Origin: Melanocharis versteri
Lineage: Eukaryota > Chordata > Aves > Passeriformes > Melanocharitidae
DNA length: 64,000 nt
Direction of reading: 5' to 3'
NCBI GenBank assembly: GCA_013397845.1
Contig: VZTG01000079.1
Location: forward strand, 256,669-320,668
Shown here: positions 10,581 through 22,500 of the stretch, in pieces
Position numbering within the stretch: the first letter of the stretch is position 1
Layout: each line of letters begins with the position of its first letter
Notes under the pieces: model-generated
Told to the model about the DNA's origin: nothing
The model's input: the letters and a program-made list of their open reading frames with translations, nothing else
Database searches by the model: none
Translations under genes and position numbers: made by a program

Positions 10581-13500
10581 GTATGGAAAAATTAGAAGGG
10601 TGGTAAGGTAGGCCCTTCAAGTACTGAGAAAATACTTTCAACGACCCTGAACCAGTATGTTTTGATTAAAACAATAGCATGTTTTCAAGCCCTGTAGAAT
10701 CTTAAATGAGAGAATTTTTTCATATTTCCAAATACAGAGAATGTGATATTTTGGACTTCTGGGAAATCCTAGAGAGAGATGTGGGGAGAAGGAAGAAAAC
10801 AAGAGAACTAGATAAATAAACAGTGTCTTAGTTCTTAAAAAAACTAAGTTAAGCAGTATTTCTGGTGTCAATTATATGAGTATTGTTTTAGCTGAGAATA
10901 ACATGGAGAATCCTTCCTCTTACTTACTTACATTACTTACAAATGCTGATGTTTAGAGGTGTTTAGAAGATTTCTATAGTAGTCTTATGTAATGTTGATT
11001 TTCCTTCAAATTTTAGTGCTTTTTTTTTTTGTCTGTTCAGGAAAGAGCATCCTATCTAGAATACCAGAAATTAGTGCGAGAAATAGAACATTTAAGCCGC
11101 TTTTGTGTAGCTTATCAGTTTGTTCTGGCTGAAGAAACAAAGGCATCCTCCGTTGACGTATTAAAGGAAATGCAGTCTAATGTAGAGAAGTTTCAGGAAT
11201 CAATGGTTGAAATTGAACAGAAGGTAAAACAACTTAATGAAGACATAGCAGAGATGGAAAAGGAAAAGGATAAGGTAAGTGAAAACAGAGTTGTGCTCGT
11301 CTGAATACCTGAATAGAAAGAATTTTAAGACACAGGAATTATTTTGACAGATAATATCCCCTTGAATTTTTTATCTTCTTCTGGTGTGTTGCTTGGATTG
11401 TGCATTGTTCATTCTTGGTTCATTGTTGGTTTTGTCTAGAAGACATCCATTTAAAAGTTTTTTTTTTGTCTGAAATGCAAATGAAAAATAACTGAAGCAT
11501 AAAAACTGTTTGTCCTCATGTTTCCACTCTGTGCATTCAATGGTAAGTTTTGCCAGAGACTTTTTTCTCTCTTTTTGCTGATGTCTCAAAAGAAAAGTGA
11601 GCAAGCTTTTGTTTGACAGTAATTAGTATTGACTTCAATTTGGGGGCAGTAAATTTAATTAGATACAGGATGGCCCATAGAATCCTTGGATGTCTAAATC
11701 CACCTTCCGTAGAAGGACAGTATCCCATCTTATGGAATAATGTGGGTCTTCAACAGTGGCTTCAATTTACGTTGTATTTCAGAGAGAAGAGGTGTTCTGA
11801 CCTGTTTGTATTGAAGGCTACTTCCTGCTTTGCCAGATTTCCTTCTACATAAAGCTCTGAAGAGAAGAGGAAATATTACAAATACTGCATTGTTTTCAGA
11901 GGCTAAATTAAATTTCCTTTATTACTGATTGTAGGAAGTTGGTGGTAGACTCTGTGCACTGGAAGCTGCGTTTTCAGAAAATCAAAGAGTTAATACAAAA
12001 GCACGAAGTGCTCTTGATCTTAAGAAGCAAAACTTAAAAGGTGAAGAGGTTAAGTACAATGAATTGGTAACACGTATGCAGAAGGTAAGATATTGGTATA
12101 TCATTTTCTTTACATACTAAATTAATTCAGGCTGTGGGAACAACTGGTTTTTCTTTCCTGTTATGGTATGAAGAATCCTATGATTGGCAAGAATTACATC
12201 AAGAAAGCAGAGACAGATGTTAAGGGCGTTGTTTAATTTGTACAGCATACGTAGAAGGTTGCCATTAGAAGAAGACGTGATGCAAATACAAACAAAGTGC
12301 AACTCTATAAGGTTCCAAATTAACTCTTAAGCTCAGCAGAGATCCCTGTAGTTTCAAATTATTATGCTCTCTGGACATATGTTACTCTTAAAATTAAATG
12401 AGAAATCTCTGCCTTGCATATTTTTGACAATTTATGTTTTTTATACAGGAGGATCACTTTTTAGATATTGGGAGGAGCAAGAAAATTCTCCTAGTTCTTG
12501 AGCAGTTGTTACCACTTCCTGTATTTCATCTGTCTGTAGATATTCAGTACACTCATGGGGCAAGTAACACGTTTGAAAACATGCAAAGACATATTGCAAA
12601 ATCACAAAATCTGATAAAGGGTCATAGAAATGTACCTGATGAAACTACTTGTTGTTCCTCACCTAAATAACATTAATTTCAAGGTAATAGACTCAGGTTC
12701 TCTATTAGTTTTTTTTATTTTTATTCTTTGTTTTGCTGAAGGATTCTAAAGCATTGGTGTCAAAGGAGAAAGAAGTAAAGAATCTAGAGAAAGAATTAAA
12801 TGTTTTACTGGAAGAAAGTGAAAAAGATGCACATGCTTTAGCTGCAGCACAGCAGCATTTTAATGCTGTATCTGCTGGCCTGTCCAGCAATAAGGATGGT
12901 GAAGAAGCTACTCTTTCAGGGCAGATGATGATCTGCAAAACTGAAATTGGCAAAGCGGTAACAGAGGCTAAACAGGTAAGAAGAAAAACTGCCTGTCTCA
13001 GACTTGCCTTCATGCTTTTGAAAATTGTCTGAAAACCAATTGACACATGCTTGAAAGATCAATGAAAAGAGGTGTAGAATATCTGTGCAAGGTATTTTAT
13101 GTTTTGGCATGCATTAAGCTAACTTTTTGATAAAATATATACAAAATATCCTTGCTCAGGAAAACGCTTGAGCATTGCTGCGAGGAAGTATTAGAAACTG
13201 GCATTTGAGATGTAAAGTAGGGTTCACTGTACTCAAATGATCAATAGTATTGAATAGGAAAAAAATACGACTGTTGTCCATAATACACAATCAAACTAAG
13301 AGACTTCTACAGCTAAACTTAATTGCATCAAAATAATGATGCCTGAGACTGTTAAATTGAGAGTTTAGAAGAAACAATTTTCTCCTTAGTTAAATTGTAT
13401 GCTCATCACACAACTGAAAGAAATGACGCTTGTTTTGTCTTAAGATGGAAAACTTCTGCTGGGGTACTTCTTATAGTGGAGCTTAAATTTCCAAAGTTCA

Positions 13501-16500
13501 TTTTCCTTGTCTCACTTCAGGAGAAATTCTTCTCCGTAAAGTAACAAGGACCGCTGTATCACACCTTATTTTACTTTGTTTCTTCTCAGATTCTATTCAT
13601 GTTCTAAAATGTTACCATAGTTAAATACAAGATCTATGTTTTTCTGTCCAAATAACCTGTGCCATTATTTTCAAAAGCCAAGACTGCTTTTTATCGTATC
13701 TGCAACTAGTGGAAAATTTTATAAATTACATGGGCAGCTTGATAGTGCAAGTGCATTAAATTTGCACCTGCAAGATTGTCTTTGAAGATCTGGTTCCATA
13801 TTTACTTACTCCTTATAGGCTCAAATGAAGTTGATTTATGCACGAAAGGAATTAAAGACAAAAGAAGCTGAAGTTAAAAAGATGGATGAAGGCTACAAGA
13901 AAGACCAAAAAGCATTTGAAGCTGTTGAAAAAATGAAAATAACCCTAGAGAACCAAATAAAGGAGCTGAACTATTCAGGTCTGTACAGACTTGTGATGCA
14001 TAATTTTGAGGGCATCTACGAAGGAGTGTAGAAGTGTTGTGAGTTTACCCTAACTGGATGTCAGGTGCTCACCAAAGCTGTTCTATCACACCCCTTCTCA
14101 ACTAGACAAAGGAGATGATACACAGCAAAAGCTCATGGGTTGAGATAAGGACAGAGAGAGATCGCTTGAAAATTTCTGTCATGGCAAAATAGACTTGACT
14201 TGGGGAAATCAATTTAACTTAATTTCCTAGGCTCTATTTCGTTCCTGATTTTCTTTACCTCCTCTCCATGAGTGGTGTGGGGGGACAGGGAATGGGGTGC
14301 TGCTGTCAGTTCCTCACATGTTGTCCCTGCCACTCCTTCCTCCTCAAGGGCAGGACTCACACCCTTTCCCTGCTCCACCATGGGGTCTCTCCCAAGGGAG
14401 GCAGTCCTCCCTGAACTTTTCCAGTGTGAATCCTTCTCATGGCCTGTAGCTCTTCGCAAACTGCTCCAGCATAGTTCCCTGTCATGGGATGCAGTCCCTC
14501 AGGAACAGGCTACTCCGGTGTGAGTCCCCTGGGGGGCTCGCACATCCTGCCAGCAAACCTGCTCCAGCATGGGTTCCTCTGTCCATGAGTCTACAGGTTC
14601 TGACAGGACCCTGCTCCAGTGTTGGCTTCCACAGGCTGCAGGTGGATATCTGCTGCACTGTGGACCTCCATGGGTTGCAGGGCACAGCTATCTCAGCATG
14701 GTCTGCACCACAGGCTGCAGGAGAATCTCAGCTCCAGTGCTTGGAGCACCTCCTCCCTGTCCTTCCTCACTGGCCGTGGTGTCTGCAGTGACATATTGTC
14801 ACTCCTCTTTCCAGCCACTGCAGATAGGTTTGGCTTTTTTCCCTTTCTATAATACGTTATCCCAGAGGCTTCACCACCATCAGTGATGATCTTGGCCTTG
14901 GCCAGTGGCAGGTCTATCTTGGAGCCAGCTGGAGGATGCAGAAGCAAAGGAAAACAAAATAAATTAGGCACTGCTTCCCATCAGGAATTAGGAGGCAATG
15001 TTCAGCCACCTCCTGTGAAGTAGGACTTCAGTATGCATAAAGGCTGTTTTGGAAGACAAGGGCCTCAGTAACGGATGCTCCCCCTCTTATCCTTTCTCTT
15101 TGCTTTTACTGATGAGCACACCTTCATAATAGTATGGAATATCCCTTGGACTCCATATCCTGGCTATGTCCCCTCCTAATCTATTGCCCACCCACAGCCT
15201 ACTGCCTTTTGGAAGAGGGACTGGAGGGACAGCCTCGGTGCTGTGCCAGCATGCTTAGCAGTAGCCAAAACTGTGTTACATGTGCCTTTTTAGTAGAAAC
15301 ACAAAGAACAGCACAGATGAGGGCTGCTGGGGGTGGTGTTAACCCTCTCTCACCCAGCCCCAGTGCAGGAGGGAAATGAAAAATCAAGTACACTGCTTTC
15401 ATGCATAAAGAGATCTCTCTGATCTAAGCTCTGCAAACTCTTAAACTTCCACGGAAAGCAACTTAAAATAATTTGATTTTATCAACTTTGGGCCCAATGT
15501 TTTGAAGTTTGTTGGCACAATTAAATTCCAGCTAAAATTTAGATGGAAAAAGGGATGGAAAAAAATGCCTATTTCTTCCTGGTTTTCTGTACCTAAAACA
15601 CTTCTTAGAGTTTGTTTCTCATGCCAGGTAACATTTGTTTCAGGCACTAGTCAAAACTGTTAACTGATATTCCAGATTAACCTTTAGAGAAGAATATTAC
15701 ACTTCTAAATTTTTTCTTTGCACGTTTGGTGTCATGATGATATTAATTTTTTTAGTCTGAAAATTTACAAATAATTTTAGAACGTCTTCTTTACATATAT
15801 GTAGATAAACAGTGTAGGATACCAATTTTTAAGCTAATAGATTTCTCTGATCTGGGTATGTGTCTACTGCTTGTGTTCAACTCTGAAGAAGAGAAAGGAG
15901 AAGCCCTCCTAGCAAAAAAGAAGGCATTGACTTCTGATATCATCCGGCTGAGAGAACTGAGTGAAAGTTTAATGGCAAAGTTTCCTCGTCTACAGTTTAC
16001 ATACAAGTAAGATCTCAGCGTGATCCTGAAAGACATTTGAAAGGGCTTTTGGGGGCCTTTTACCAGATAATTCCCCCAATGTCTTAGCTCTTGCTTTCCT
16101 TTTAGTGCCAGTGAATAATGACTGTCTTACCTGTGCTGCAAAGTGAAGGGGAAGTTGAGAGGGGAAAGTCAGGAAATATTATAATCTTATCAAAGTCACT
16201 AGAATTTAAAAGTTTTATGCGTTTTCAAGTCATAACTTCAGTAGCTGAAGCCATAGAATCCAAAGGTCTGAACTGGAAGATATGTAATCGTAGTTTCCTG
16301 CCTGTGGACACAAGTAGACTTGCTCTTTGGAGGTAAATTCTGGTCAAATATCTGTATTCCCGGGTTTAATTTTTTGTGTAATAGGCTGAACATACTCCTA
16401 TAGCTGTGGTAATAACAGAACCCATTGGAAAAATCAATTGAAAATTGGGTGAATAAACCAGGAATTACGTTCTTTTAATGACTATGTAACTGACTCTTTA

Positions 16501-19500
16501 TTGTCAAGTCTCTTGCTGTGAAGTATTTAATTTAAATATTTTCTGCATGGGGTTCTTTTTCTGATAGATTTAGAATTGCTTATACCAGAATAATAAGCAT
16601 CATGGGTTTTAAATATAAATTTTTTAAAGATGTGTGGGAGGAAAACAAACATGATTCATAGTCATAACTTATATTTCTTTTAAGACATCCAGAAAAAAAT
16701 TGGAATGCAAATGGTGTGAAAGGCCTTGTTGTGTCTCTTTTCACTGTGAAAGATCTATCCTATGCCAAAGCCCTGGAAGCGGTGGCTGGAGGGAAACTCT
16801 ATAACATTATTGTGGACACAGAAGTAAGTTTGTTGCTCTAGTACAGAACTGTGAATTTTGGGATGCGGTCGTATGATTTGAGGTTGGCAAGTACATGCCT
16901 TGTTACTGAGTGCTTGAGAGGGGTTTGGACCCATGGACGTGTTTAGGTTGGGCCAAGAAAGTCATGCATAGTTGGTGACAAGAATGTGTTCTTCTAATGG
17001 CCTGTTGTCTCACTTTGCAAAATCACTTGTGTACTCAGATATGCTTTGTAACTATTTTTTATTTGAGGTTACTGGCAAAACACTTTTAGAAAAGGGTCAA
17101 CTAAAGCATCGATATACCATCATTCCATTAAACAAAATTTCAGCCATGTGTATTCTAGAAGACTTGATCGAGTTGGCCCAAAGCTTGGTATGTAAATAAA
17201 TACACTCTTTACATTATATTGCTTCTGTCCCATTTTCATTTTATTTCCGTACTAAAAACTTGTGATTCTTAATGGTTATACTAATATGAATTTCTACAGG
17301 GTTTGCGGGTATATTGATTTTGTTTTCCTTTGTTTCCTTTCAGTTATATGAGGTTTAAATGGGTATTAATTATTCCACTTGCAACTGAAATAGTTTTAAA
17401 ATGTAATGATACCTTTAGAAAGAGTTTTTATCAAGAAAAGACAGAAATCAAATTTGAAACTTCTTATGACTTCAGGCATACTAATTGCATTTCATTTGGT
17501 TTCTAGGCTGGCAAAGATAATTTGAATGTAGCCCTTGCTCTAATTGAATACAAACCTGAGCTGCAGAAAGCAATGGAATATGTCTTTGGAACAACACTGG
17601 TCTGTAATGACATGAATAATGCTAAGAAAGTGACTTTCGACAAAAGGATAATGACAAGAACTGTTAGTCGTGATGGAGATGTGTTTGATCCACAAGGAAC
17701 TCTGCATGGAGGCAATTGCTGGTTCTATTCATATAATAATAATAATATTGTGTGTCTGTTGCTATGTTTACTGCTCTTGCATATTTTTTATAAAAATGAA
17801 CAGTAATTTTGTTCAGACACATGCTAGGAATAATCTGTTTGAGTTAAGCTGTCTTGAGCTGAAATAATATTAATTAGTTTAAGAAAAAAAAATAATTACA
17901 ATCTTTGCATAAAGTAATTTAGATTTTAAATACTTAAATCTTATTAGACTGTATAATCCTCTTGGAAGCAGAAGTGCAAGGAATTCAAGCGCTTTTTGAA
18001 GTAATTCATCATTGATTTGCGATAATTTAAAAAATTATGAGAAGTTAGCTGCTTGTACAAGACACGCGTGTGTAGTATTCAAAGCCTGCAGAACTAAGTT
18101 CAGTGACAGAGGAGGTAGTCTTGCTCCTCTGAGAACTCTAGCCTAGCTGCCTTATCTGTTTCTCAACTAAAATAAATCATCAACCTGCAAAACATTATTA
18201 ATGTTTAGAATTTGCAATTACCAGTGGTGAATCCATGGGTCTAATTCCAATTAACCTGGCTTTTCAATTTTTTCATCGCACAGGTGCATCCTCACAGTCT
18301 GCACCACTATTGTCTAAACTTCAAGAAGTGAAAGATGTTGAAATAGAACTCAAGAAAAAGGAATCTGAACTTGCAGCTGTAGAGAAGGAGTTGGCAAGCT
18401 TGAAGATGGCCGCTGAAAAGTAAGGTTTGCAGTATACAGTGTGCATCATTTCTCTTAATGTGACTGAGTAAATTTAATATAACGAGTTGTTTTGGGAGGC
18501 CATAAGCCTTTAAGAATGTAATATGCAGAAAATAATTCCCTTCCTCCCTCTCCTCGCAATATTATTAGTAAGTTCAGCAATCAAGCAAATTCAGTTTTTA
18601 GATAACACGTGCAAAAAACCTTTGTTCTGGATAATACAGGGCAAAAACCACATTGATGTCTAATTGAAATTGGTTGAAGTTTTAGGAAGTCCGCTGAAGA
18701 ATGGATCTGTTCCAGACATATTTGTAACAGAGTACAGAGTTCCAATTTGTGGTCAGTCTTATTTTTCCCGCAAGAAAATAAAAAGATGTTAAAAAGGAGT
18801 ATCTGAGTGATATTGCTGTAAGCACTTAAATTAAATAATTTTAAGTATATTTGAGCTACTCAGTTACTGAATACCAAATTAAAAGATGGAATAGAAAAAT
18901 ATGTTTAGTCAGTTCTGCAAAAATGCCATAAGGAGGTAGTGTTGCATAACATGCTATCTACCAGCTGGATTTATTTTTTCAAATTGTTTTGAGCTACAGT
19001 AGATTTCCAGAAATATAGCCAAGAGGAGGAAAGTACTTTTGCTTTTAGATATCTTTTCTTTAATTCTTCAGCCTAACATCTGTCACACTGTCAGTTGGAA
19101 AAAAAAAGATCTCTGAATTGTTACCAAATTCCATGTGTTGCATTTGTTTTAATATGTCAGATCAGGGCTAAATAGCAGGAGCTACATATATAGTAACTTA
19201 CATGCCTACAAACCTCATAATTATTAAAGCAATTATATCAGATTTTCATTCATTTAAGCTTATTTGCCCTACAGTCATGACTGTATCTCATGTGAGAAAC
19301 AGAATATAGATATTTATCTACTTCTGCTTTGGAAGTGAGATGCTGGTTACCCTTCCATGTAGCAGTGTGTGTCACTACTCTCTCTAAAGGTACCAGCAAC
19401 TGAAGCAGCAATGGGAGATGAAGTCTGAGGAAGCAGAGCTGTTGCAAAAGAAGCTTCATCAAAGTGCTTACCACAAACAAGAGGAAGAGCTGCTTGCCCT

Positions 19501-22500
19501 GAAGAAAACCATTGGTGACAAACGTGTTCTTACTCTTTTGACTGAAAACTAATTGCTGAGAATGAGATGGCTATCAGGCTGTTTGAGTAACAGAATCTTT
19601 ATTTGAGAAATAATTACTTTTGACTTTAAAAATACTAGCTTTGTGTGTTGGGGCACGTAACAAATACAGAATCACAGTATACTTGCATAGAGGTGATTCA
19701 CTTAAAGTTGGTCATTCTCTTATAGTAAAGGTTATACAGTTATTAAAATTTTTATATACTTTATAATAAAGGAAAATACGTCTTTGCAGGGAAGTTTAAA
19801 AATTGATTTAATTCCATATTTGAGTAATCTTTGCTTTTTTCAAGCCGTCTGTTTTTGTAGGTATTTAAAGTTAGTAATATAGTTTATACAAGACAAGTTT
19901 AATATAACAAGAAAGCATTGGACAGAAATTGTGTTTCATATAGCTAAGGAAAGACAAAAATGCACAAAATGCAGCAACAAGTAAAACATCTTAAAAAAAG
20001 TGGACAGAAGTGATACATAGCTAGACATAGTATTCTAGGGATGAGGCAATATCTTGTTAGGTAGCCATCTGATTAACTACTTCTTGATCCTGAGACTTAA
20101 CATGTTCTTCCATCCATCAAAAAAAAAAAAGTCATTTTTTCATAATGGCTGGTTGTCTGTTTGGTCCCCTACCAAAAACTGGTAGCAACAGCACACTGTC
20201 TTAGAGTAATCATTGAAATATCTGACTTCAGCAACTAGTGAGTGTTCAGCCACTTTTTTTCTGTTGGAGGCAAAGAGAGATTTATTTCAGTTGGCGTTTA
20301 GGATGTAAATTTACAGATGAGAATAGTGCCCAATCTCAGTACTCTACTTCTTGATTCAGCTGATTGTGAAGAGACATTAAACAAAACTGAAGAGAGCAAA
20401 AAGAAAGCAGAAGAAAAATACAAGGAATTAGAGAATAAAATTAAAAATGCAGAAGCAGAATGTCTGAAAGAACGAAAAAATGCGGAGCAGAAACTAGACA
20501 ATGCCAAGAAAAAGGCAGACACTTCAAGCAAAAAAATAAAAGATATGCAGCAGGTAAAACTTCACTTCTGTTGGCAGTTTTCTCAGTATTAAAAGTGGCC
20601 GCAAAAATCAGAAAGTTTGATTCTCCTTAGGTTTTAATGCTCTCAGTTTTGGGACTTAATATATTACTGTGTAGTTGCTGACATAGTCACTGACTGAGGT
20701 TTTTTGTCTGTTTCTTTGTTTTTGCAAGATCGCACCCTTGCTCAAGAATGGGTGCTGTTAATTTTCTACAGCATTTACTACATCGGAGTGAATCTTAATT
20801 CTTTCCATTTAAGTATAACTAATAAATTGGAAAACATCTCTCTAGGAAGCCAAAGCTTTAGTTCTGGAACTTGAAGAGCTGAAACAAGAACAGGCCTCCT
20901 ATAAACAACAGATAGCAGCTGCAGAGGAAGCAATCAAATCCTACCAGGAGCAAGTTGATGCTATGGTGGCTGAAGTGGCTAAGACAGAGGTAAAAGTGAA
21001 TACCATGCTTCATTATCCATTTTGATGTTACTCTGTGTGATCCTCTGAACCTCACATTATAATGTGTATTTTTTTCTGCAGACTTGCTTACCACACTCAG
21101 TCAGCCTAGGTAGTTATTTTTTTGCTTCACTTTCACATGTGAATTTTTTCTCCTTGCTGTATCAGTTCTAATAAGGCTTTAACACCACCTTTAAAAGCGG
21201 CCAGTAAATGTCTGCTGATTTGCTTTTTCAGGAATCTGTAGAGAGATCACGGAAGGAGCTTGCCAAGCAAAAGGAAGTAATTGCATTGCATGATAATGCA
21301 ATTAAAGGCAAATCTGCAGAGATGGTAAAATACAGAGAACAAAATAATGAATTACGGCTTAAGGTTAAAGAATTAGAACATAGCATCACCAAATGTCAAG
21401 AAGAGGCTGCTGATGCTGCTACCAAGGTATTTCATAATTGTGTTTTTCTTCACATCTTGTGACCAAGAATGGTTATTTCCATTGCCACATGCAAAGGAAA
21501 TAGCCTTTTTTCTTTAAGAACGGTCATATTTGCAGCTCAATGTGAAAAGCTTTAGCCAAGGAAGAGAGAGTGGAAATTGTACATTGTAAAAGAGCTTATC
21601 TGTATGGAGTAACAGAGGGTGGATCACCGTGACAAAGTGATCAGTAAGAACATTCTGACTGTATGGACGAATTAGATAACTAATTAAAGAAGGTAATTCC
21701 AAGATGTAGTGATACTGGTATAGTTCAGATGTAGAAAAAAAGTGTTTCAAGTAAGATGTACATGAAAGCTACTTTAAATTACTGTTTTGTCCACAGCCAA
21801 GGAAATACACAAAGCATTATAAAGATATATACCTGTGCTGCATTGGGGTAGAAGGACTAATGTGGTAATTTCAGAATGTAGGTGGTATTTTTTTTCTTGT
21901 TTTTTTTTTTAGGTTGTTTTGTTGTTTGGGGTTTTTTTTTGTTTGTTTTTTAATTTTAGTTCACATTTGAAAAGGGTGAGGAAGAAGCCTCAACATATCT
22001 TTTTGTTTACAGGTGGCCAAAATGCTGAAAGAATACAAGTGGATAGCTTCAGACAAACCACTCTTTGGCCAGCCAAACACAGCCTATGATTTCAAAAGTA
22101 GCAACCCTAAAGAAGCAAGTCAGAAGCTGCAGAAGTTGCAGGAGCATAAAGAGAAGTTGGGAAGGAATGTGAACACGAGAGCTATGAACATGCTTTCTGA
22201 CGCAGAGGAGAGGGTAAACATTCTGTGCTTTAATCTATGAAGATTGGGCAGGCTGGTCCTATGGTATATACAGTATGTGCAGATATATATAATGTAGCTT
22301 TATGTTTTCGTGTGCTCTATTTCTCAGTACACCAAAAATAAAACTAAACCTTCATGAGACAGCAAGAGACCTTTTGCTGGTTCCTTCATACTAACCTTAC
22401 ATCTTTGGACTGTTCATTGGCACACGAAGTTTCTAGGTTACTCATAATCTTGATTTTGGATGGTAAAAAATACTATTTTATTCCTTCCTATCCCAGTTCA

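Larger units (their letters stand above)
11041..16006 (+). other. SMC2: SMC2 coding exons 7-11: N-terminal coiled coil
   Basis: Exons: 11041-11274, 11935-12084, 12742-12975, 13819-13978, 15889-16006. They encode about residues 213-511, rich in Lys, Glu and Leu as expected for the antiparallel coiled coil. A conserved block AAAQQHFNAVSAGLSS lies in exon 9. Exon 10 ends in phase 1 and exon 11 in phase 2. The acceptor of exon 11 is GAAGAAG, a tandem (NAGNAG-type) acceptor; I used the first AG. The 1.9-kb intron between exons 10 and 11 is mostly retroelement-derived. Confidence 0.88.

Noticed and set aside
14272..14886. Several overlapping open frames of 80-105 codons
   Set aside because: They lie in a retroelement-derived repeat with degenerate tandem units, on both strands and in several frames.
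17507..17806. SMC2 exon extended through the GC donor to a stop, as a truncated isoform
   Set aside because: The added residues (NCWFYSYNNNN and a hydrophobic run) are not SMC-like, and the next exon continues the family sequence exactly.
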